DNA of 64,000 nucleotides from Schistosoma haematobium (taxonomy: Eukaryota > Platyhelminthes > Trematoda > Strigeidida > Schistosomatidae), in the NCBI RefSeq assembly GCF_000699445.3, contig NC_067196.1, positions 23,329,116 to 23,393,115 of the forward strand. Direction: 5' to 3'. The notes beneath the pieces were generated by a model, which saw only the letters and a list, made by a program, of their open reading frames with translations, did no database searches and was not told where the DNA came from. Position 1 is the stretch's first letter; each line of letters starts with the position of its first letter. The translations under genes were made by a program, and so were the position numbers. Below are positions 37,701 through 49,700 of this stretch, piece after piece.

Positions 37701-40700
37701 AAACAGAAATGGAGATAGTGGACATCCTTGACGGACACCATTTGAGGTTGCAAAAGCAGATGACAGTTCGCCATAAGCTCTGACTCGACTAGTATTGTTA
37801 GAGTAAAGAACTTTCACAAGGGTTATGTACTTCTGAGGTACGCCTTTCAGTGACAGACACTACCACAGAATCTCGCGGTCTACGGAGTCAAATGCTGCTT
37901 TCAAGTCAAGAAAGACCACCATTGTCGGACGCCGATAAGCATGCCTGTGTTCTAGAACCTGACGAATGGTGAATATGTAGTCGATGCAGCCACGACCAGG
38001 TCTAAAGCCAGCCGGATTTCGTCGTGTTTTTAGTTCACGAGTCTTAGTTATGCGTCCGATAATTATCGGAGCTAGTATTTTAGATGCTATATTAGTTAAA
38101 CTAATCCCTCCATGGTTGTCACAGGGTGACTTTGACCCTCTCTTATACATTGGGACGATAAGTGATTGTGACCAGTCAGATGGGATAACGTCCAACTCCC
38201 AGATTCTAGCTAAAATTGGACCATCATCCTCAAAGATCTCTGGAACCAATCCATCTGGACCAGCTGCTCTTCCTCGTTTCAGACTAACGATAGACTTTTG
38301 AATTTCAGATAGAGTCGGGTGACCTACTACCTAATATCGAGTCATAGATTAAAAAGGAGTTAAACGGATCAAGTACATAATTATTTCTATGGACAATGGA
38401 TATAGCACGTAAATTAACCATATTCCTAAAGGCTTCATCCTACCTCAATATCCCATTCACACTGTTTTGAAATGGAGGGTAGTTGTAGAGTAGCTGAAGG
38501 CCAGCTGAACTGTTCTCTAAAATGTTCTGCCCATCGTTCTAAACGTCTGGACTGAGAGCAGATGAGAGTGTCGTCTTTTTCCAAAATAGTCTCACTTACA
38601 ATTAACTTATTAATTACAGTTTCTTTTATTAGTCTGAAGAGCTGTCTTGTGTTGCCTATAGCCGCCGCCTTTTCCATCTCTTTTGCTTCCGATGCCCACC
38701 ACTGCTCACGGTCGTTCCTTAGACTTTTGTTTAACCCAGATCTGAATTGTTTACGCTCTTCATCGTGTTCAGAGTCTGATAGGATGGATTTACGAGAATC
38801 CATCAGTGCAATGGACCTTGAGGAAATCCATTGGTTCTTTGTAACCATGTGGTTTAAATCACTAGTAGATGTCACTGCTGTTTCCACAGCTGCTTGTATA
38901 TCTTTTCAAGCAACACCTGGGTCACCTTCGTTTTCAGAACTACCTAAGTGTGACCTCAGTTGTTCCTGGAACCTACTTTTGGTTTTCCCGTTATTCATTT
39001 CAGTTCCAATGGGTCTTTTTAGTGTGGTTTTTTTGCGTCCAGTGAGGTGCAAGAAGATGCGTGCCCGTAATAGAGCATGACCGGAGTCCAAGTAGGTACT
39101 CCAGAATGGGCGATAATCTTCTACCGACCCTCTCCAACGATGACTGATGGCAATATGGTCTATTTGAGTTCATCGTTGGTTCATTGTAAAGGGTCGCCAT
39201 GTCAAATGATCTCTCCTTATGCTTAAAATTAGTGTTTTCTAAGAATAAACGATTGTCTGAGCACAGTTGCAGCAGACGATCACCATTATCTGTTCGCTGT
39301 GCCGGAATACTAAAATACCCACTTAAATGCCTTTCTGTTTGGCTTAAGATACCTATCTTGGCATTAAAATCACCTACTACGAGTACTATGTCTGAACGTT
39401 TAGCTTTCTGTAAAATTCATCTTTCACTTCATCCGAGCTGCAGTCAGTGGGAACGTAGGCAGAAGCGACAAAAAGGCAACAACGTGTGACCCTATCCTTC
39501 CGAGTTCTTACGGAGCCGTTTAGCCGAACAGCACATAAACGACTGTTAACGGGGATCCCATCTAACAATGCTTGTTCCGCCCTCATGCTTAGTGCTATAC
39601 CTACACCTACCGGTCTACGAGAATTGGCCATAGGGTTGCCAGATATACGGAGGGTGTATCTCGTCAGCTCTCCGTTTTGTCGAAGTGAGGTCAAGTGAAT
39701 GACCACACTAGGATCCTGTATACGTGTTTCGGAGACACAGAATACATCAGTGGTACGAGATTCTAGGGTCCTAGTCAAGGAGGCCTGCTGACCGATTTGA
39801 CATAGGGTGTGTACATTGAAGGCTCCAATGTGTAGTTTGGAGCGAGGTTTCAGTAGACTTGAGACAATGTTTCGTGCACTAGAATCGTTGACCATGATGA
39901 CACTTGAGGAGGAAGTCAAAAAAGCAAGTTTAGAGTTGAAAGTCAATGTAGGAGGAATAATAGGAATTGAAGAGGGAGATTGATTATGAATACAGTGGTC
40001 TTGAGTGCTGTTAGAGGTATGAGGGCGGTTATCACTTCCCGTTTGCTTACACCGTGAAAGGGTTCTTCTGGAGGTACCTGAAAAGAAAATTGGATTAGAG
40101 GTGGTCTTGGTGACCTGAGAGCGTGACCGCAGTGCCCAAGGGACAACTGCTTGAGGTCGGTCACACACGACCTTTTTATGGGTAATTTTTGTGTTAGCTC
40201 CGTACTTGATGAGACCTTATCGCCGGAGACGGATATCCATGGGATAAGGCGAGGTGTACATTTTTAGGGTCGACCTTTTCTAACCCCACCCCTCCTTGTC
40301 GGAAGGCAGCATCGTTGTTATGCTGGTTGTCTGAAGTAAACACCTTACTGCTGTCACACCTCTGTACAGTCAGCAATACGACTTCGCCTTCAGACCTTGG
40401 ATTTGTTGCTTTTAGTCTTACCGCTGTTCAACTGACTTTTCTGGCATAGTAGGACCTTGAAGAACGGTTGTTTCAGCCAGTATAGCTCGGTTGCTTCATC
40501 ACGATAGGCAAGTCTGACCACCACTTCAAGGTAGCAACAACGGTCGGGGACTGAATGAGCAACAAACGACTGTTTTATTATTCCGTGCAGTCTTACGAAA
40601 ATCATGTTATGACTGGTTATTCTACCCTGAAATTAATGGTCAGTATATATTTAAAACCTAATCCATTCATGATAAACAGAAACATTGTCATCGCATTTTC

Positions 40701-43700
40701 TCATGAGACACGGATTCTTCTTACAAATCACTAAAATCTTCAATGGGCTAAGACAAAACAAAACTTTAATGTGTCGTTTGTTTCCAACCCCTAAATGCCC
40801 TACTACGGCCGAGAGTGGGGAGAGTCAACTATCCCTCTCGAAATGCTCTCACACGGCCACGCGTATATAGCCTCTGCCAGGGAAGTCCTACTTACTGCTT
40901 TGTCGTGGCGGGGGTATTGTTTACGAAATTGAGAGGACGAAAAGAGAAACTCTGGTACTTTAACCGGGTTGGTGGACATGGAGAGTCCACTTAGGGGAGT
41001 TGGAAAACCCTGATTCCAAACCAACGGTGCACATGGGCTCCATTATCCTGAGGGAACAAATGGCGTATGAACCAATCGTTGGTCACCGGCTACTACAGGA
41101 CTGCATCTCCTGACGTTGCTCCATTTCCTTGTGGATTAGACCTTTAGGTCAATGGCTCGGGAAGTGGCTCCCTAAGAAAACCACCTGCTTCGGCTTGTGC
41201 ACCCGGTCAGTATCCTAGCCCTCACACAAATCGAGTGATTTATGTGGCGCATATCTATTTAATGCCTTCTTGTACCTATGTTTATGTGTTTAAATAAATA
41301 AAATAAATAATTTACTTAAGTAAGTATCAACCTTGATAGATCAAAAATTACTGATGCTTGATATCAGAACAGACACGAATCCTTAACTGTCTTCCTCTCT
41401 AGGTAGCTGGTTCGTCAATACGTCATTAGATCTGCTTGACAACCTGTTAAAAATCAAGATCATTTTGATGGGGTTTTGTTCTCTGAGCTGGATGGTTTGG
41501 TCGTGGAGCTTTCATCGTTCTTCTGAACGACATCATCAGCACAAACTTCAGATAGAAGTGAAGTGTTCGAATTTCTCCATATGTGTTTCACAGCTTGTTC
41601 TGTGCACCTCGATGTTGATTGGTTCTTGTTGACCTTAAATTTATCATTGTTTACTTCTTTGTTTTGGTTGTGTCTCCCATTGGTTTGATTTTTGTTCCCA
41701 TATTTATGCATGGTTTTCCTGATTGGTTGATAAATTGGATTGATTTCAATATGTTTGTTGATTGCTGATTGACTTGAGTGCCAGGCTTCTAGAAATTCTC
41801 TGGTGTTTTTGGAGTTTCCTCTGTCTAAGATTTCTACATTTTCCCAATCGAATGAGTGTCCGTAGTTATCCACGTGTATTGAAATAAGTGAAGAAATATC
41901 ATGGCGTTTGACTGCTAATTGATGTTCATGTAGGCGTAGGTGGAGGGGACGTCCGCTTTGTCCGATGTAGTGTTTGTCGCAGTTGGTACAGTTTATTTTG
42001 TAGATAATGTTTGATTTGTTCTCCTTTGTTATTTCATCTTTTGGTTTGCATAAGATTGATTGTAGTGATTTTGTTGGTTTGTGTGCCACACCTATCCCGA
42101 AGGTTTTCAGCAGTCTCGTTGCAGTTTCTGATATCACCCTACCGTACATACAAGGAATATCAGAAACTGCAACGAGACTGCTGAAAACCTTCGGGATAGG
42201 TGTGGCACACAAACCAACAAAATCACTACAATCAATCTTATGCAAACCAAAAGATGAAATAACAAAGGAGAACAAATCAAACATTATCTACAAAATAAAC
42301 TGTACCAACTGCGACAAACACTACATCGGACAAAGCGGACGTCCCCTCCACCTACGCCTACATGAACATCAATTAGCAGTCAAACGCCATGATATTTCTT
42401 CACTTATTTCAATACACGTGGATAACTACGGACACTCATTCGATTGGGAAAATGTAGAAATCTTAGACAGAGGAAACTCCAAAAACACCAGAGAATTTCT
42501 AGAAGCCTGGCACTCAAGTCAATCAGCAATCAACAAACATATTGAAATCAATCCAATTTATCAACCAATCAGGAAAACCATGCATAAATATGGGAACAAA
42601 AATCAAACCAATGGGAGACACAACCAAAACAAAGAAGTAAACAATGATAAATTTAAGGTCAACAAGAACCAATCAACATCGAGGTGCACAGAACAAGCTG
42701 TGAAACACATATGGAGAAATTCGAACACTTCACTTCTATCTGAAGTTTGTGCTGATGATGTCGTTCAGAAGAACGATGAAAGCTCCACGACCAAACCATC
42801 CAGCTCAGAGAACAAAACTCCATCAAAATCATCCACCTGAGCTACAAATCTTCTCCACCATCTCAAAATCAAGATCATTGTATTTCAAATTTACAACTGT
42901 AGAAACACGTTCAATGAGGTTAGATGTGTGCGTTACTAGTATTCGATCAAAGATTTTTTTGAAGGGATATAAATATAAACGTGTATTTAGAGAGTGTATA
43001 AAGCAATTCACATTAAATCACGACTGCACTATAGATGAAATACCTGATATGAGATGTCCCCAAGGAAGACCTGTCGAATGCAATTGAGGGGCATTTGGAT
43101 GAGATCTAGCTAACCAATGAATGAGATTGTAAACCAAAATTTCCAAATCTCCTCTACGAGATGGTGGAAGTCCTACAAATAAAAAAGACAAGTAGCACTT
43201 CACGGTAAGAAAATAATAATTTATCCAACAAAATGCATTTAACATTAGACATACATACTAATTCAGCGTGAAATACACTGGATGTAACCTATATATCTGC
43301 CTACTTTTCAATTGTTACTTAAGATATTAAACAAAATATAAGACTAAGAAAAACATACATGGTGACAAATACACTGGTAGACATGTAGAACTGCTAAGAG
43401 AACAACTGATATCATAATGCACGGCAAGAATCAAAGCTTTGAAGAATCCAGTTAACTTTGGAAGAAAAAACAACCCAAAGCACAACAGAACGTGGGATCT
43501 AGGACATAAAAAATGTGAAAAAACTCTCCTCGAACAAATATAATCAGACTATTTCCTATTAGTGTACAAAAACTACACCAAAATGACATGAACTTGAATT
43601 TGAGAGGGGCTTAACTAATCATTTAAGCCGATCCGCGTAGATTGAATTGACTAAGTGTATGGAAAACGGCTCCATAAAATTAAAGTTGATTAAGGGCTCA

Positions 43701-46700
43701 TTGTTTAATGTTTCATATTTAAACAACCAATAATAAGATTTATCAGAAGTATAAAATAGGTAATATACATTCAGAAATCAATGTCCCGATAATACTCACA
43801 GAACATCCAAACATTGTTGAGTTATACTTTAACACTCAATACCCTATACGTAAAATAATCTCCAACTACAATTCAACGGAGTGAAGAGGAATAACTAGAA
43901 ACAACCATACAAGAAGACAATAATTATTGCTACTACTCAATGCTACGACTTTCCAATAATTCAGCAAATATAACTAGTTGGGTAATTTTTCTAGCTTATA
44001 AAAAAAACTTAATACAAATACACATTATATTTCGAGTTGTATCTACATTTTACAACTGAGAAAAGTATTGAAACTTTTATTCTGAAAAAACATCAGCACA
44101 ATATGTGAGTAAAAAAATCATTTAAAATAACAGATAAATGCAAAAATATAATATTCTTCTGAATATACCAACCATTATGTGCATCTCTTGAACAAAATTC
44201 TATTGTTCCATTGTGACGGAATTTTGGATCTGCCTTTTCAGCAGTATGTACACCTTTTGAACGAAATAAGTGAACTAGACCAAAGTCAGCTAAATAAACC
44301 TGAAATTAATTTTTTTTAAAAACGAGTTTGGAATGATCAAGTATGTTTTCATTTCTAATTTTATTGAGGACAAACAAAAATTCGGTGAGATTATAATTTA
44401 TGGGAGACCTTTGACACATTGTAAGATGGTCTTGAAAAATTTCAACCACTTACTAGGCTCAAAATAGGGCTAAGAATTAGTGTTAGGGATCATTAGTTAG
44501 GACTAGGGATACTAACTGACACTAGCAATAATCCAAATATGCTTTGTGGCCACATGAATGAACGGACTTTGAACAAAATTCCAAAAAAACACTACTATCT
44601 TAAGTCTGATTGGTTGATCTATTAACTATAATCTTCAGTGAGATTATAAAAATTATGGTCTCGCCACAACCGGGAAAGATTTTATTCATTTTGAAGACAC
44701 ATATTTTACGGTTGATAACATAGTGGGAAAATGTAAAGTGTCAGTTATAAAAGTAGAACCTGATGCACATGTCCACTACCCAATCCTAAAATAACACGAA
44801 GAGATGAAAATAAAATGAATATCAAAGTAAAGTTAGTAATAATAGTGAGAAAGACCAAATGGAAAGACAGAATGCAAATGTATCTACGAAAGAATACTGA
44901 ATCTTAATATCTAAAACAAGATAGAAAATAAATGTATTTGCACCATTGTAGCCAATTTTTAGTCATGCCACCTAACATCGACCGCCGATCGCAGTTAAGA
45001 ACACTGTAGTAGGATCCTCGTTCACTTCTATTCTGAAACACTTTCGACAACTGTTACGGAGAAATAGTTTTTAGTGAATTGTGATGATTCACCTTTACAA
45101 GGTTGTTAAAAAGAATAAACAGGATGCTGATCAGTAGATAATGTTCAATAATACTAGGTGACCAAGCGATAACTACTAATGAGACCAGATTAGCGACTCA
45201 AATCATGGGATGTACAAGAAGGACATTGTCATTCTGTTCAAAAAAAAAGGATTTTTTAGGTAAAATAACATGTTCATATCCAAAATATTAGTTACAAATA
45301 TGCGCATGATCAAATATAAAATGTTTGGAGAATATAACATTTGTAAGTTACTCATCAGCTAATAAAATAAGGACTAGATTTTAGAGCTGATTCTGACTAA
45401 CCATATTAAGTCCTCCGCGAAATGATGTGGGATTTCTCCAGGGCAACTGATAAAGTGTAAGAAAGTATGATTGCTTGATCAGTTCAATATGATAATAGTT
45501 CGGTTTAATATTCGATTAGATTTCGATAAACTCAGTTATTAGTTATTTCAGTATGCATTGTACTGTGATTTCTGTTATGTGTCTATTCAATTTTGACATC
45601 TGTTCATTGAGAAATTCGTTTTTAAGCTAGTAATTAGTTGAATGTAATAAACAATTACCGAAAAGAGAAATTATGTAGAAGATGGTACTTTGTATAAAAT
45701 ATATTCTTCAGTCTCATGAAAGGTTTGTCTTCGCAAGAACTAAGCGGCTAGAGTCAAGAATTTCGAGAATATAGTGTTACAAAGTAATTGCAATGAGTTC
45801 ACTAGGTCTTGTGTTAACATTTTTCCAATAGCGTAACATAGAGTAGGTCAAAACAACTTGTGGGGAAAATAAGTGATGTAAACCAATGCATGTCTCACAT
45901 GAATTTAAAAAGGATGTTTACAGTTGCAAACGTGAAGAGGTCAGTTATATAAAGAAATTTCAAAATTAATTATCTACACAATTAATTAACTATCCAAAAC
46001 TAACCTCCTGTTGCGACGTTTTATGAAGAAGATTTGATGCTTTGATATCTGCATGTGCATAGTCCCTTGAATGCAAATATTCCAACGCATTTAACTAAAA
46101 CGTTTTAAAGATTATGAACTAGATAAACTATCAATACAAAAACGCTGTTAGGAAAAACGAAGGCTAATGTAATGAATTATGCAAATAATTTCAGTACCCT
46201 AAATTATGTGGAAGGTTGACAAAAATGCAATTTCAAATATATGACCTCTTCAGGGTAAATTTTACTCAATACTTTCACGTAGTGCTTCTATAAGAAGTAA
46301 GGGTGAAATCAAACGCTCAACGCCTAAAGCGGATAAGAGGAGAATCTGCCTAGGGTAGTTAGATAATTCTGAATCCAAACCACTAGTTTACATCGACTCC
46401 ATAACCTTGTAGAAACAAGTTACAGATACATTTACTCTAGTCAACGGCTAATCAGGAAATCCAGTCCTTAATACTGTTATAAGGCCTAGAGAGTGCTTTT
46501 CCTCAAACAATTATCTGCTTCAATGTCGGTGACTACATTATTTTGATCAGTCTGAACTTTATATCATCTTATATCTGGGTGCGTTCCCAACTCGGCTTGG
46601 TCTATTCTCTTTCTCACTTTAATTTTAAGTATATATCCTACTCTACAACTTGTGTTTACATGAACGGCTGGTTTTAATCATTCTTCACCCAGCACGATAT

Positions 46701-49700
46701 GATAGAAATATTATGAAAGCACAATTTTTAAAAACGGTTATTGATGAAAAATACAGTAGTCAGTACCATATCAAAATGTTATTCCTCTACCACGCTGACT
46801 TCTTCAATATGCTGTCTCAAAGTGAGATGCTTTAAATAAAAATAATAAACTCCCGAGCCCTGCGTCATTTTATCCAGTCAGAAGACATACAAATAAAGGT
46901 TTGTAGTATACACAGTATACAATAAAATCTTTTAAAAGCTAAATGACACGCAGCTTTATGGTCAAAATACTCACCACATTTGCACAGGCTTCTAGAATAC
47001 CAGATGTGGATATTTCATTATTTTTTAGTGTAGTTTCCAAATCTCCAGAAAACCGATCCATTACAAGAAATCGGAGAGCTGCTTTGTTTATATTGATTGA
47101 TCCACTGCTTATATACCTCGGAATACCAAGGTATTTGAGGGAGTGTTTTACTTTCCATGAATTGACTTTTATATTAACCGTGTGAAAAAAACAACAGGTA
47201 AACATTACTAAATATGAGTATGCTTAAATCTTAAATAGGAGAGAACATTTTAAAATACAAATATGTATTCGAAACCAAGCGGATTGACTGATGAGTTTAC
47301 GAAATAAAACGCCTGAACAGTGATAGACATTTTTTATGGATCTTACTAACTGTAAACGCATAACGTTATTTGGGTCACAGATTCACTGAAACGATTCCCA
47401 TTTATAAAGACTAAACTATCGCCATTAAATACTATGATAACAGGATAAAGATTGAAAGTGAAACCGGGACATGTTGATACGTCTATTACTTTTGATCACT
47501 GGGTTACGGATACAAAAACAGTTTACTTCAAATCAAACAGTTTGGCAATATTAATAATTTGAGCAACAAATATGACCCACATCCTAGTATAAGGACTTAT
47601 ATTTGGTTACCAGTTCCCACTACTTAATTGAAACAACACTTAACTTTTCTAATCCTGCAAAGGAAGCAACAAACTGAAGCACCTTAACAATCAGGCAAAC
47701 ATATTTGCCAGATTTTAAATACTTGTGATGACGAAAGATACCATATGACCAAAAAATTATAGAGATCCAAATCCGTAGATTTCCGGCTGCAGTCAAGTTG
47801 TTCAAATTAGCAACCCAATTCGTCAGCGAAGAATCCAAGGTAAAAAGTCCATTTTGATACATACATACTACCGGTTTGCAACAAGGACAGAAATATATAC
47901 TTATAATCAATTGAAGCGCGGATACTTTTACCAGTCATTTACAAGATAAATGCTCAAAAAATGGACATTACACACAGTAAATAAGCTTAACTAAGTCCCC
48001 AGCATTTCGTATAAACTTTAGGAGTGTTGAGGTTATCTTATGCTCTATAAAATCTAGTAAGGAAGTTACGATGCTAGTTGTTAACCTGAATTCACATTTT
48101 TAGGAGCCCCAGTAGGTAGAAACAACCTGTTTCAGGACTGTGTCTTCACTAGTCTTATGTAGATAATAATCTGTTGCTCATACGCAACATTAGGCAACGT
48201 TGGTGCATCACACTGGTATCCTAACTTTTCAAACACAAGCAGACTTTATACCATTGGTTACTGCTTGAACAGCTGTAACTCATCTAATTATACTATTACA
48301 TCCCAGAAATCTATTGTCTGTACATTCAAAACTACTGCGTTATCCAGAAATATGGCTGAGTAAAAACCCAGGTTGTATAAAAACTAGAATGTAAATATGG
48401 AACAGGTTCAACGGAAGTCATAAAAATGTAATCCAAAACATAATACATTATCGGATAGGGAGTTAGCTTGGACATCTCAACAGATTCCTAATATCCGTTG
48501 GTTTATCTCAACACGAAGAACGATGAAGCTTGCAAATTATCCGCCTAAAAGATTTAGAGTCTAAGGAAGAGGAAGAGCAACTGGAATACTGTTCTAAAAG
48601 CTTTCTCAGCTTATCCATGCCCGTCTGGAGAGGAAATGTGGTGCTAGTAATACAATACGAGACAAACTGAGTACGAATCATGAGAATCATTCTTGAAATA
48701 CTCAGTTTACTATGCTAACAAATATAATATGCATTCTGTGCCCAACGGTGATAAACGATTGTTTGTAGCAAAAAAGGACTTTTGGTGTGCTAAAAAACAC
48801 AATCACGGAGGTTCGTCTCACTTTCCAATGGTGGTAGTGATGTAGTAAAAACAAATGAATTATTTCATTCGTAACAAACAAACCATTTCTTGTGAATAAA
48901 ACCACTACTGTGGCCATACTCTAAAGTAATCTGCAGGCACTTAAATCTGCTACCAATCACATCTTAAGTGTACACATTGTGGAAATAACTGGCTTTCAGA
49001 TACCGGACTTTTTGTACATACCAAGAATCTCATATTCGCTACAATCAGATACATAATGAGGAACAAGAAATATTTCTTGAAACTATAAATGCTTAATAAG
49101 TTTACATTCCATAAATTTATGAACCACGTGGATTAACCTCCCAAGCTAGTTTCTTGCAAGTTGTGATATCCGATGTCTTGGAATTTCAGAATAAGGCTAT
49201 ATTTATTTAACATTACATACCAGTAGTAAGATTCATCAGGATTATTTCACTTTTCAATCACAACGCACGAACGGCATTTTAGAGATAGCCACAAAGGAAT
49301 TCTATCGTAAGTAAACGCTTATTAACTGTGGAAAGCATATGATACACTGAATGTGATGTGAATATCAGGGAATTCATCCAAAACAAGTAACTAGCGGGAG
49401 ACCATAATTTACGGACAGACCAAGAAAACTAACGCTAAAGTTTAAGATTTTGGCATACATATGGTTAAGTAGCGTTTCTGCATCATAACTGATGTCATTT
49501 CATGTTGAAAACCATTACCATAATTTCTAACCCTATCTTTAAATCCTAATCTCGATTTCCCATAATAATTTTCAACTGCTGACCGCAATAAGCAAGCGAA
49601 TCCTCTCAAGGTTACTTCAGAGTCACTTAAAGGTTTCCATAAATCAGTCTAACCGAATAACTGCATAAAAATGTGGTGGTGATGGTGAACAAGACTCACT

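Larger units (their letters stand above)
41450..42879. mobile_element. Head-to-head pair of Penelope-like elements with shared target-site duplication
   Basis: Two 5'-truncated copies point outwards from 42134/42135. The left copy (minus, 42134 to about 41464) and right copy (plus, 42135 to about 42864) are near-perfect inverted repeats of about 670 bp with a 22-bp centre. The right copy additionally keeps the TLPYIQG codons. Each encodes the Penelope C-terminal GIY-YIG endonuclease: IIYKINCTNCDKHYIGQSGR (variant of the YIG box), RLHEHQLAVKRHD, HSFDWENVEILD and REFLEAWHS. A 15-bp duplication, AAAATCAAGATCATT, lies at both outer ends (41450-41464 and 42865-42879), so the pair entered as one unit. 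It sits in kinase intron 7, upstream (in transcript sense) of the family A copy. Confidence 0.92.

Noticed and set aside
38562..39080. 172-codon plus-strand frame
   Set aside because: Antisense of the family A frame on the minus strand (38887-38435).
42007..42134. N-terminal extension of the plus-strand Penelope frame (starting MFDLFSF)
   Set aside because: It is antisense of the left Penelope copy read through the palindrome centre, not element protein.
47620..47910. Candidate extra kinase exon (peptide VCMYQNGLFTLDSSL)
   Set aside because: It vaguely resembled the NGPLFTE block, but the true block is at 50166-50235 with correct phase and splice sites.
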